Shown here: positions 1 to 12,300 of the stretch, in pieces | How the letters are laid out: every line of letters starts with the position of its first letter | Position numbering within the stretch: position 1 is the stretch's first letter | Assembly: GCF_001949145.1 (NCBI RefSeq) | Contig: NW_019091375.1 | Coordinates: forward strand, 2,227,443 to 2,291,442 | Reading direction: 5' to 3' | Length of the DNA: 64,000 bases | Source: Acanthaster planci | Lineage: Eukaryota; Echinodermata; Asteroidea; Valvatida; Acanthasteridae | Translations under genes and position numbers: made by a program | Notes under the pieces: generated by a model | Told to the model about the DNA's origin: nothing | The model's database searches: none | Seen by the model: only the letters and a program-made list of their open reading frames with translations

Positions 1-739
1 CCTTGTTCATCGTCCAGTATCCAATTACAATATATTAAGGACTTAAAAACAAAATCAACCATATCTTTCAAACTGTATGAGGTAATACGTTTACGAAAAA
101 ACGTTTAAATCTGCACTATAATAGTAGAAAGATAAATTCACTTGAACTTTGAGTGAAGCTCCAAAGAAAGCACTCCTCTGTATCACACAACAGTGCTATA
201 CAATGTTGAGGAGTGTTACTGCTGAGCACCCTATAATGGAACTACGCACGCATCTGACACATTGCAGACGGTAAGTTTTTGTTTGTTGCCACACTTTCAC
301 AAGTGAATGAAAGCCTCTTGAGGATGTCACCTACGTAAAAATATATCCTCCTACTTTTTGAAAGATTGACACAGATTCAATTTTCATTAAGTAATATTCA
401 TTTTTTATAATCCGATTAGAATTGACTATTGAGTACCGGCCGTTAACATCACTCAAATGCTAACTAGAGCCGAAGAACTAATTGAAACCGTTTCAATTCT
501 CGTTCCGTTTCCGTTTATTCAGCGTTAATTATTGGTAACAAGGCTCATTATTTTTTGCCATGCAGTACTTTATGTCTACGTCTCAAGGATAACAGGTTGA
601 ACATTGTCATTTAAGAAGGCTGTTAAAGCCGGTTTCCTGCTAGGAGCAGGTTTACTCTTACTCTCATTCCTATAAAGATTCTCAATTTTTGAAAGACATA
701 ATTTACACAAGTATTTTTCAAACATTATGTATCACGATG

Positions 740-870
740 TATTTTTTTTTTGCGTTGGGGGAGATCCGCAGTCCCGCCCGAGTAAGCTTGTGAGGTTTTG
801 TTCGCAAGCTCTCGGACAAGCACTGAGCATATAGTGCTTATTTATATACGTTGGGTAAGGGCAAAATCGT
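740..870. repeat. Dispersed repeat, second copy near 40107-40215
   Basis: The segment with 'cactgagcatatagtg' followed by 'acgttgggtaagggcaaaa' (about 820-868) is matched at about 40160-40210 by 'cactgagtataaagta' and the same 'acgttgggtaagggcaaaa'. The order of the shared blocks is the same and 'agctct(c/t)gga' also precedes both. This looks like two copies of one interspersed family. The class is not identifiable here. Confidence 0.5.
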
Positions 871-2394
871 TGTATATAATTATGTATCACCTTGAAAGCA
901 CTTCTTTCAAGAGGCAGTTCTTTTTTCTTTAGTTTTTTACGTTGACTGCTCACGTTTGAAAAAAATTCCAAGATAGTGTTTTTCAAGGGTGTTGACAGTT
1001 TAGTGGCAATGTTAATCCAAACTAAGTGAAGTTTGCAAATATTATTACTAGGTCGTTTAATGCTAGCTCATGCCAAAGAAACACTTGCAAAACTGTTTCA
1101 AAGGTTTATGATGTTATCAACCAAGAATCTATTGTAGAGGCAGTCTTCTCTTTACTGGACCCCTCATATAGTTTACATATAAAAGGGGATCAGCAAGAAC
1201 TTCCCGTAACAAACTTCATATTGTCTTACGTCATCAAACCAGAATTCAACATTGCCCGATCATGTTGTGTTTGCCACTAAAAAAACCCCGTCCCGACCGG
1301 TTGAAGTGTTTCTGAATTTCATTGTTTTCTTTAATTAATTAATTTTGCCAGTTTTAGTACGTACATTGAAATATAGAAACTGCAGAATTTATGGTAAAGG
1401 TTTGACTTGTTGAATTGTTTTTATATTTGTCCTACCTTCTGCCAACTGTGGAATTTTGTAGCCAGGAATCAGTTAATGGGTCTGTGGTATTAAGTTATCA
1501 GTAGTAACAAAAACGAATTGTTTACCGTTAAAAATAACACAAATCGCCTTTAAAATCAGGGGTCAGAAGCATGGTAATGCTTAAACAACTTCTGGGATCT
1601 TCAATAGGCTGCTGGCCCCATACCTTTAGGACCACTGTGCTGCTTGGGTGTACTGATGTCAGATTACTGATTTTGGGCTTGTGAATCAGCAATATCATTT
1701 TCAATGAAAAAAGGACTCTTTCCTCAAACTGGACCGAACCGAACCGAACCAAAAAGGGCTGGAGCACCTTTTTATCACTGATAATCTGATTTTACAGCTC
1801 CCTGGGGGGGGGGTCGTATGTTTGGTGTTTTGCAATAATAGTCCATCAAAAATTCTAATAGGGAAATGAATTTTGTTCAGATTAAAAACGCTCTAGGAAA
1901 AAGTGGTACATGAAGTACTTTTAGAACCAGCTTTTGTGGCTAGCCAATAAAGTGCCAAAGATATATTATGTAAAATTTTATACAATCCTGGGTGCGTTCG
2001 TGCGTACACTATATTACCATGCATACGGTTTACAAAGTGGTTGTCCGGAATGCATGGCGTTCGAGAAACCCTTTCAGTTCAGTCTTCAATGGCGGAACTT
2101 AAGACACTATTCAAATGAACTTCAGTTTCAGTTGTATAACAATGACATGGTCTTTAATTTTCCACTTGTCGTATCAAAACAATGGAGAAAACGGGGCCTA
2201 CCTGTCAATGCTGAAAATATCAGAATCCATGCTGTAGTGCCGTACATCTTCTTAGAGTAAATGAGCAACAGTCCAAGGTAGATAGTATTTTGAGGGTACA
2301 ACCGTGAAGCATATATTTCTTTCGGGAAGATGTATAGTTCTTGAGGGAACCGATGCTATGTTTTGAAATCCAAGTTAATAAAACTAATGGTGGG

Positions 2395-2490
2395 TGGTAC
2401 AAATCATCAAGGATTCGAACCACACCAACCCATCTTGGTACCTTGCAGCGGTATAGGGCACTAAACCATTTGACGTATAGTCAGCCGATC
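2395..2490 (-). repeat. tRNA-derived SINE remnant
   Basis: On the minus strand there is a perfect pol III B-box (GGTTCGAATCC) in a T-arm-like context, preceded by an A-box-like TGGTTTAGTGCC at tRNA-like spacing. The cloverleaf is imperfect, so this is more likely a SINE head than a working tRNA gene. Confidence 0.45.
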
Positions 2491-4139
2491 AGTAAAGAGC
2501 TAAAAGCTAGGAGCAAAAGGCAACCCATTCTCTATGCACAAAATTCACTGTGTAGGTGGCACGCAGAAGCGGGAACTGTGTCCCACCTAATTTCAGCTTG
2601 TTAACAAGTAATAACTTTGTCATTGAACACTAAACAATACGGAACGATGCTTGCAAAATCTGTCGTGCCAGTTGTAAACAGACACTAATCGATATGGGGC
2701 AGCGCACCACTTTTCTTAACCATCACAACCTCAATTTTGCTATTTGCATGTTCATGCCCAGCGTTACAAATACGGACCAGCGTTGATTCTTGGCAACTGC
2801 GTTTATTCTAGCAGTGTTCACCGGAAATACTAATTTTTCAAATAAATCTATATTTGGATTCAGGTGTTCCACCATACTCAGAATGACAGGAGTCATTAGA
2901 CGCGTAATTGTGACAAATTACGTTGTAAATTAAACATTCACCCTGGCCCATGGGCCCTGGCCCACCCTGGCCAATTTTAACAGACACTGAAAAAGGTAAA
3001 ACAACCTAACACCCCGACAAACAAACAGCTGTCGACAGTGACTAACGAAACTCTAGTTGTGTCAGAGTTCAAGATTCGTGCAGTGTATCAAAAAAAAAAA
3101 AAAAGAAGTAGTTTATTCATGAAAGTAAAAGTAGGCCTACAGTAAGGGATTTCTCTTTTTATATCTTGGTCACAGTGTTATGGCGTTTTTTAATTGCAAG
3201 CATGGTCCAGTTACATGCCATTCATGTCCTACGTGGCCAGCTTATAGGAGTTATCCACTCTTTAGTCAACAGAATTTCGTAGCTGCCTTAGAAAAGCTAG
3301 TGCTGCAAGAACCAAATCTGAAAACGTAACTCAATTTTAGATTACTGCATGTACAACCACATTTTCCCCTAACTTCGTCTATGACTTTATGCAAGACGTT
3401 ATGTGCAACGAGTCAACTGGGTCCATGAAAGTGCAATCGACGTTTACTGTTTGTGGAAAACGTTAAAGGTGTCACCATTTCAACGGACGGATGTTGGGTG
3501 AAATTTACACACTGTATACGTTATGAGCTACACTCAACAGCCACATAAATGAGGATCTCTGGTGAGATGTGAATTATGTTGGCAGTCAGATAATGTATGC
3601 TGGTGGGAAAATTCGGTTATGTTTACCGACAGATAAATAGAAGTTGAAATCAGACACTATATCTGACGGAAATTGATTCATGGACAGTGACAAACTGCAA
3701 AACAAATCAAACAAAATATGCTGAAAGATTAATGGTTATCGGGGTTTGGATGTAATTGATGGCTGCCTGTTTGAACAAAGACAAGAAATGTTTGGATTCG
3801 TTATCAGACGTGATTCCAATTGTATGAGATGATTAAGATACATTGCCCGTTCCAGTTTTTTTTATTTAATCATGTGGCTTCTTAAACTATCATTAATACT
3901 GTGCAATAGAAGTATTTTGGTCTATCGATCACTTTACGGTGTACACGCGTTCTTGATTATGTCATGAGTTCAACATTTTCAAACTGTAGATAGCAGTGCT
4001 ATAGAAACTATATCATCTTCAAGTTTTATTCAGTCTTTGCAATGTTATTTAAAAAAAGATGGGTTTGCGCCAGGGAGATGTAAATTAATTTTTTTTTGCC
4101 CTGTCCGACGTGTATTTTAACACTGTATACTCAGTGTAT

Positions 4140-4270
4140 GCCCCCCGAAGGTTTGGGGAAAAAAATCACAAACTTACTTGGGTGGGACTCGAACCCACGA
4201 CTGATTCGAACCAGCTAGCCGACACCAGCAAGCTCGGTGGTTAAGTGGTTAAGACGTCTGCTTGCAGGAG
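4140..4270 (-). repeat. tRNA-derived SINE remnant
   Basis: The minus strand has GTCGTGGGTTCGAGTCCCAC, a T-stem/loop with a perfect B-box (GGTTCGAGTCC, plus-strand 4185-4195), followed by a non-tRNA tail. The neighbouring plus-strand sequence 'ggtggttaagtggttaaga' resembles a D-arm in the opposite orientation, so two tRNA-like pieces may be apposed. No intact tRNA fold is visible, so I do not call a tRNA gene. Confidence 0.45.
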
Positions 4271-6213
4271 TGAACACTGCGATTGCACCTGTTGGCGGAT
4301 AAAGAAAACTTTTCAACAGTTCTGCGGCACTGTGTATGGAGTCTGATTTTCTTTGTTCTACTTGTGTACTTTCTTTTCCAAAACATTTCTTTCGGGGGTC
4401 GGGAAAAAAGCCCAGAGAACTCTGGAGAGTCTGTGATTGGCTGCACAATACACTCTTATCAACACCTCAAGAAGAAAAGGGCACGGTGCACTTCCTCTAT
4501 CTCTCAATTCAAAACAAGGAACTTTATTATTTTTGGCAGTTCGTACTTTCACTTCACTTTTATTGAGTCGTGAGGAAATATTTTGTTCCTTGGCAGCACA
4601 ACATACCTTGATGAGCTGATGCTCTTTTCATTTCAAATGTGCAATTTGAACTAAATCAGACAAAGAGTTTGTTGCCACGGTCAGCTTAGGTTGAGGGCTA
4701 CACGCTTGTCACTCCGTACAAACTGCGCACTTCGGCGAAAAAAATGGCTGACCCGTCTCGGAAAAGCGCTGTGCAAGAGCGGCATATTCGATTTCCGCAT
4801 GATCGGTGTTAACACGACCGCAAAGAGTTACTCTAAAATTCCGAAGGCTCATGTCTTTTAAAACACATCATATTTACTCTCTACATCCTACTACAAGTCA
4901 ATAGTTATAAAACCAACATACTCATCTTGAATTCATTGCGTTTTTGCAGTAACACTGTGCAAAGCGTTGATATTCCTGGCCATGTTATACCAGTTAGTGG
5001 TACGGCTCAAGACCTCGGTTTAATCTTTAACAAAATTTGGAACTTGAAGGATCATGTGACAAACACAGCCCATACGGTCATGTTGACACTGATATAAATG
5101 AGGATCAGAGCCAATGAATTTAATCTGTAGTCTACACTTAAAGGAATGGACATGTACTTGTACCAAGGTAAGGGAAAAAGGACACATTATAAATGAGGTA
5201 CGCTATGTTAGCTATTGTCCGTGGTGAGAGGGGAGGTTCCTCCACTGGTTGAATCTTAATCTTGACTTTGCCAGACATTACAAAACGTCGGAAGCCACGA
5301 GCTTTCTTCTGTGTTGATCGGACGATCTTGAATAGTGACCTTCAGCCCACGACAAGTGGCTAGTGACAAACGGATGGGAACTGACTAGCTGACCAGCACC
5401 CAGGTTGCCTGCCGAGGGTTGTGGCGCTAGCGGGAGTTTTGCTTCACCCGAGTCCTGGCAGACAGACAGTGGGTCAGCGATGGTAAGTCCCAGCACAGCC
5501 CAGACAACACCAGACAGAGTACGACGTGGGACTGCCAGTGAAGGCTGGCTGTCAGGAGAACTTGTATTATCAGTGAGAGAAGAGTGTCCATTGCCCCAGG
5601 AGATCGAAGGTCAGAATCCGATCATGGATGACATTTCTCTGCTTTTTAATCCGGCAGAAACTGCAAATACCCATGCCACTAATTTGCATAACCTTGGGAA
5701 ACTTGACATTACTTACGGTTCGGCAATTGATACGGATTTTTGTCATTTTATCCAAAAAATGCATCATTTATTTTCGATTTGCAGGTAAATGTCTTCTTAA
5801 CGGTTTTGGATTGCCCTTAGCTGGTATATATCATTTCTATCATTTTTTTAAATGTCAATCCTAACTTATTCCAGTAGTTAGATCCTCCATTGTTCTTCAA
5901 AATTTTATTTTCTATAGGGAGATCCGCGAAGCGAGACGCAAGATGACAGGTATAGTTCACTGAAGCTTCCTGAAAAGCTCAGGGCGAGGCAAATACGTTT
6001 AGGGAGCGAAAGCAGAATTAAAATGAAACCCCTTATCTACGTTGCACTAGAGTCCTGTGTTCGTTTGTGTAAGCCATGTAACGTTGATTTCCAGTTAGTT
6101 CACGGCATACTGCTTAACAGCCGAATCATTCCCCGAGTAACGTGGGCAGCCGTTCTTCTGGGTTCACCGAGGCTAGAAGGTTAACTTACACTGGATTGGT
6201 GTTGGAAAGAACT

Positions 6214-6386
6214 ATGCTTCCAAACATATTTGTCGCTGTTTTCGTGGGTGTATTTCTCGTAGGTCTGGTACGTGGTCAGGATGAGGCTTGCCAGGTGTGT
6301 ACGTGTGCGCCAACAAAGAAAGTGGATTGTAAAGGAAAAGGTTTGGAGTCTGTGCCACTTGGAATACCGAGGAATACAGCACAGTT
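6214..6386 (+). CDS. Receptor exon 1: signal peptide and LRR N-terminal cap
   Basis: ATG opens a strongly hydrophobic leader (LPNIFVAVFVGVFLVGLVRG) followed by DEACQVCTCAP...VDCKGKGLESVP. This is the cysteine pattern of an LRRNT cap and the usual 'LxSVPxGIP' lead into the first repeat. The exon ends in phase 2 at cagtt|gtaagt. Residues 1-57. Confidence 0.85.
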
Positions 6387-9300
6387 GTAAGTTGACGTGC
6401 GTCTTTTATTTTAGTATGCATATCGGCACAGTTCTTGAAAATATATACACGAATGTTTAACGAAAGAAACGCCTATTGCTTAACATATTCGTTTATATTC
6501 GACTTATTACAAAGAAAGGTTTGCCTGACACAGTTTGCACAATTTCACGTACACAATTCCTCAATGAAGATGCAATATCCTAAGTTCTCAGTCGGATTTG
6601 AAATTGGATGTAAAACTTTTCAAAGCAAATGTGAAAATACGAATTTTACTGTTTTCACCTGTCTGGGTTATGACATTCAGATGGTGAGGGGCTTAGATAT
6701 CTATCATTTAGGCTCTTTGATTGCCTGTTCTAATTGAAGATTGTAATGTTGCCAACAGATTCGCGCCCCACGGTATAATTTGATACTTCTAGTCCATCTC
6801 CGAATTTGTAATTGCATGGTGAGAAAAATTATAATATAAATCAGGCAACTAAGTCATGCAGGCTCAAATCAAGATTGCTCTTCTGTCTGTGTCTAACTCA
6901 AGTTTTCCCATCCGAGATTTTGGAATCAGCCTCGAGGGCAAAATGTAAACTTTTATTGTTTCTATAAACTAGATCTCATTGGAACGGACTGTAGAGAACA
7001 AACTTGTACAAACCTTTCCAAAAATATAATAAACAAAGTGCAAAGTTGCATAAATACTCAATATAAAAGGATGTTACGCTTCAGTTATCTCATCCATGTG
7101 GATAGAGCATTTGGGGCATTTTTAAAACGACAGTCAACCCCTAAAAGGTTAATAGTGTCTTTACCAAAACAATCGAACACGTCGTCTCAGGTGTCCCTAC
7201 ATAATTTCCTTTGGATTCTCATAATTTAATACAGCTTTATCGGGTATACTGTGTTAACTGAAGACGCAAAACAAGAGCAGAGATGACTGGTATTCACTCC
7301 GAGTCCTGGTTTACAGCATGTACTGGACCTTGCCCTTTAAATCACGACCACTTATATCCTGAAACCGAAAATATTCCTAAAGTGGCGTATAAGCAAATCG
7401 ACGCTCATGATCAATAGAACCTTTAAGGGGTATGACGAATGGTCCCTTGCATTGTTTTCTTTTTCTCATCAACCTGTTATTCTTATCAAATCATTATTTT
7501 TTGAAGAGATCTCGGATATAATAGTCTGACGAGAATTGAAAGGAGCACCTTCGTGAACCTCACCAAACTTTTGATACTGTAAGTACAAAATTATGTATGC
7601 AAGTTACAGCTACGGAAACCTGTGATAAAAACAATTATTACTTCAAGCAGTCGATGTCATTAAACAGTGGAGAGGATTGTAATACCGGCTACCGCCAGGA
7701 GATTCTGGGCTGAACCTTGATTTTAAACAAAATTTTATTGACCAATCAAATTATGATTTGTGATCTGGACACTTTGCTACATTTAAGAAAGGAATAATTT
7801 AATTAATTATTCCAAATGAATACTATAGGCTTACCGCTCAGCAGTTCTAATATGGAACACAAAATGATTACAGAAGAGCTGAGCGTTTTGTAATAAAATT
7901 CACAAATGAATAGTCCTTTTTTCACAGTTTATTGGAAAACGTAACTAACGCTGCAAATCTGACACGACAATATAAAAATATACGTGTGCATTTAATTTTA
8001 AACCATTTAATTCGGAATGAAGATTGAAATCCCAATAGAACAAAATATAATGCAAATTCATGACTGAACACAGAAAGTTTGCATGAAATACAAAATAATA
8101 AGAATGCTGAGGGGCGATGATACTCAGTGCAACTGATAAAAAGGGACTTCACTAAATCGTATTGAATTTTCATTGATTTACCATCAACATTAACCACAAA
8201 ACCCACTCAAAAAAAACCCAAAAAAACAACAACACGAATTCACTTATCAGATTCCGGTTCAAAGATTGTTAAAAACGCCCTCGAACCTCAACTATTTACT
8301 TTCAAGACCTCACGCCTGTAATCAATAGAACCTTTAAGGGTTATGACGAATAGTCCCTTGCATTGTTTTCGTTTTCTCATCAAAATCTTATTCTTATCAA
8401 ATCATTATTTTGGAAGAGATCTCGGATATAATAGTCTGACGAGAATTGAAAGGAGCAGCTTTGTGAACCTCAACAAACTTTGGATACTGTAAGTACCAAA
8501 ATTGTGTGCAAGTTACAGCTACGGAAACCTATGAGAAAAACAATTACTTCAAGCAGTCAATGTCATTAAAAAGGATTGTAACACCGGCTACCGCAAGGAG
8601 ATATGGGGCTGAAGCTTGATTTTAAGCAAAATTATATTGACCAGTCAATTTATAATTTGTGATCTAAACACTTTGCTACATTTAAGAAAGGGATAACGCT
8701 CAGTAGTTCTCATATGCAACACAAAATGATTACAGGAATGCTGAGCGTTTTGTAATAAGATTCACCAATTAATCGTCCTTTTTTAACGGTTTATTGCTAA
8801 AAAGTAGCTGACGCTGCAAATTTAACATAACGACATGAAAAATATATATATGTATTTAATTTTAAACCATTTAATTCGGAATGAAGGTCGAAATCCCAGC
8901 AGAACAAATAATAGTGCAAAAGACTGCAACCAGAACAGTTTGCATGAAAAAAAAAGTAAGAATTGGAATGCCGAGAGACAATGATAAAATGCACACAAAA
9001 AATCTTTTGAATTTTGGTTGATTTCCCGTCAACATTTTAACCCCTAAACAAAACAAAACAAAAAAAAAACGCCCCCGAACCTCTGAGATTTACTTACAAG
9101 ACCTCACATGGGCTTTTCATATTAAGCAGGGTAATGAATTATTTGTTTGCATGGATGTTCACAAAATCTGATTTTTTTTTCTTTAGGAAGTTACGTAGCA
9201 ATAAAATATCGACGATTGAGTCGGGAGGCTTCATTGGGCTTTCAAGCTTTCTGAATTTGTAAGTTGCCTTTTGGTAATTCGTGAGTCTCCTCAATGTGCT

Positions 9301-12300
9301 CGAATCGGGTAATTTGGCAGAGAGTCAATTCCTTTATCAAACACTGTTGGCACCAAAATGTGAGAGTTCAACATGTGATGAAGATATAGCAGAGGTAGCA
9401 GTAAGTCATTTTTTGTCAAAGTAAAGTCACAAGTAATTTGTTAGCAAGTTGAATTAAGCCACAAGTCATTTGGTCCCGTCACAAGTCACGTTATTTGATA
9501 ACAGTTCAAGTCAAGTCAATCCACAAGCCAATTTAGTTCGAAAACAATCAACTCACAAGTCTTCCCCAAGTACAAGTCACTTTGTAATTTCATGCCACAG
9601 TCACGTGATTAAGACGTGGCCTTTGGCAGGCAAGACCAAAGTAGAAGTCGCACACTGAACGAAGTCGCACGCTTATTGTTTTAAAAATGCAAGGCGAAAG
9701 TTGATAGGCCTACTTCATGGGTTCGATTGAGTAGTTCCCTGACTTATATTGGTAACAGGTCATAATGTGCAATCCAAGTCAAGTCATTTTCTGAAAGTCC
9801 ATGCCAAGTAAAAGGTGAATAAGTGAAAGTTACAAGTCAAGAGTCACAAAAATAGCACCTTGAGTCCGACTCAGGTGCAAGACAAATGACTCGGGTTAGC
9901 TCTGAAATGTGGGATCTGTGAACAAACAATATTATGTTGTACCACTGCTATTTTTGCAACTTTTCAAAAAGGTGTAAAAACTTGTCACTTTTTATAGAAG
10001 GATTGATCGTGGCTATTGACGAGTAACTTTTATCTGTTCATCTAGATTTGGAGAAGCTTACCATTACAGAACTAGATGTACCTGTTGATCGGGTGTTCTT
10101 TGTTGTTTGATTTCTCAACAACTGTTCAGGCAGCTAGACAACAATGACCTAGAGAAGTTCGATGCAGACATTTTGTATGACATCGGTGGAGGACTTCTGT
10201 AAGTCCCTGCCAGGCTGTTTCTTTATATTTGTCGTGAATTCTTATCTGAACCTGCAAGGAGATCTTTTCCAAATGTTTCATTGTATCAGAAAAATGAAAA
10301 GTATAATCATGGGTTTTGACCTTACTCTGGAGCACATTCATAACATTGTCTTTTCACTGGTACGTCGGTACAACTTGACCATACAACCTCCCGTTCATTC
10401 GTGCAGACATAATTTTGTAACAACTCGATCACCGAGTTTAGCTGGCTTGCTCGAGTCAGATTTAGCACCGGATATAACAATAGAGTTGTTTCCAAAAGTT
10501 TACCTTGCGTCGGAAAGATTTATATTCCCTTTTCTTGAGCTCTCAGACGGGACTGGGAACCGATGGTTATGAATATACATCCGTTTCAGGGTAAAACCCG
10601 GTACATTCCCGTCAATCGATTTCAAATCCACCAACTTCAAAATGGATGACCGTTAACGAGTTGTAAGCACCTGACATTGTTCTAGGAGGACTGAAACTGA
10701 ACTATAGTAGTCTACGTCTTTGTCAGTTAAATCACTCTGGCACGGTTGTCTTTCCTTGTTTGGAAATTGTCGCATACGTTGAATGCTCTGTGTTCCTCGA
10801 CAGTTTAAATAAAATTCACCGCAAACAAACGACTGGAAATGGGAAAATCAGCAACAGACGCATCCTAAACTCCCTCACAATAATTCAAATAATGTAGAAT
10901 AAGTTGACGAATCCCTCTTCCAGAGATAGATTCATTTCTCAAGCACTTCCTCGGTTAAGACAAACTTCCCATGCAGTCAATAGAAACAGTTACCAATCTC
11001 TTCGCGTGAGTCCACGATATTCAAAAGTGTCAGCGAACCGATTAAGTTTCACGGTCCTCTACTGGTCCCCTTGACATAGCCCTCTAAACTGGATTTATAC
11101 AGTTTCCCCTTTTCCCTCAGACCTTCCTCTACTCTTACATTCGCCAAAAGCAAATTCTCCCCCAAAATATGGAATACACAAGAAACTCAGGTTATTCATG
11201 ATGCCTGCCTCTTGAGATATAGGTCAGAAGCAGGTCATGCATGGATTCTTGTGTAGTTTCCATAATACATTTTATTTCGTGTTGAGCGAACGAGGTCAAA
11301 AGACAACAGAAGTCTTCGGTTGCTTTCTGCCAGAGTTGAAAACAAACGGCAATTCTACTATTTCAGGGTACCGTGCACAATTCTCCAGCGCTGGGTTGCC
11401 GGTCAGGTTGCAGAATAAAGTAGAGTCCAAAAGATTCCAACATGTTGGTGTAGAAGTGAAATGCCTTTTCTGAAAATTCGACCCCGTTTTTTACATCTGA
11501 TGTTATTAAAGTTTTAAAATATCAAAATGCATTTCCAACACTGAAGAAAAAGTTACAGAACTAACATATTTTTGAGATTCCAATACATTTTTTGCTGACC
11601 AAATTCGAATGACATTCTCCAGACATAACGCATGCTTCAGATTATATTAATTTTACAGACCTAATGTGTTTTGAAAACGCATTTGCCTTGCATTTAGCTA
11701 TTCCGAAAGTGCATTTCATCAACTTTGGACAGCATCCGAATTTATTTTGTTCTGTTCGGCCCGACATAATCCAAGGGTCTGAACCGTTTCTGACCCCAAA
11801 CTCTAGCCTGGTTCCCGCTACATAAACCGTTGCGTAGTGCCCTTTGCCCCAAACTTGAAGTGAAACAAGCGACGAGAGAGCAGTGTTTTGTCATGTCGGT
11901 GTCCCTATTACTCACCACGTAGATATGAACAACAGGCATCGGGTGGCATTCACGATGGGTGCAGTCCACTATTTCTACATTGTTTAGCGTAAAAAAAATA
12001 GCTTCAAGATGTTTGGTCTGCAGATTGGTGAGGTTGTGAAAATCTTCGCCAGGATCAATTCCCTGGTTCTTCAGGCCTTCATCTCATCTGTTGTCATATA
12101 AAAAAACTGCATACACACTTCCCTAAAAAGGGAATAATTTTCTGTATATAAATTACCTCGTTCATCATTGCTACTTTACCATAATGTGTTTTATTTACAA
12201 CATTTCTTCCAATAGCTGTGAAATTCAGCTCTCCTCTAACAAGTTGAAGAGCTTGAGCCCTCTAACATTCAGTGGACTTGCAACACCTTCGATAATGTAA

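Larger units (their letters stand above)
1..6213. other. Upstream intergenic region, no supported gene
   Basis: I find no exon that I can support here. The longest open frames (1934-2260 and 5405-5788) have no recognisable domain, signal peptide or coherent splice sites. The stretch holds one dispersed repeat (about 740-870) and two tRNA-derived SINE remnants (about 2395-2490 and 4140-4270), annotated separately. Sequence from about 5270 to 5620 is richer in GC and CpG than its surroundings and could belong to the 5' regulatory region of the receptor gene that starts at 6214, but no TATA box or first non-coding exon can be fixed. Confidence 0.5.
7405..9112 (+). repeat. Tandem segmental duplication spanning exons 2 and 3
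   Basis: Block A (about 7411-8318) and block B (about 8319-9112) align end to end. Both begin with 'atcaatagaacctttaagg' and end with 'acaagacctcac' or 'caagacctcac', and exon 2 and exon 3 start 910 bp apart. Introns differ by substitutions and several indels, while the 72-nt exons differ at four sites only. Confidence 0.9.

Noticed and set aside
4181-4260. Functional tRNA gene
   Set aside because: Only the B-box arm is intact; no complete cloverleaf with matching acceptor stem can be drawn.
5405-5788. 127-codon open frame upstream of the receptor
   Set aside because: No domain and no acceptor/donor pair joining it in phase to exon 1; the GC-rich sequence may be regulatory instead.
6142-6213. 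Upstream extension of receptor exon 1
   Set aside because: The frame is open but begins with GTG, not ATG, and adds 24 residues before an otherwise typical signal peptide.
10162-10572. 136-codon open frame overlapping receptor exon 5
   Set aside because: It reads exon 5 in a different phase; the LRR phase with proper splice sites explains the sequence better.
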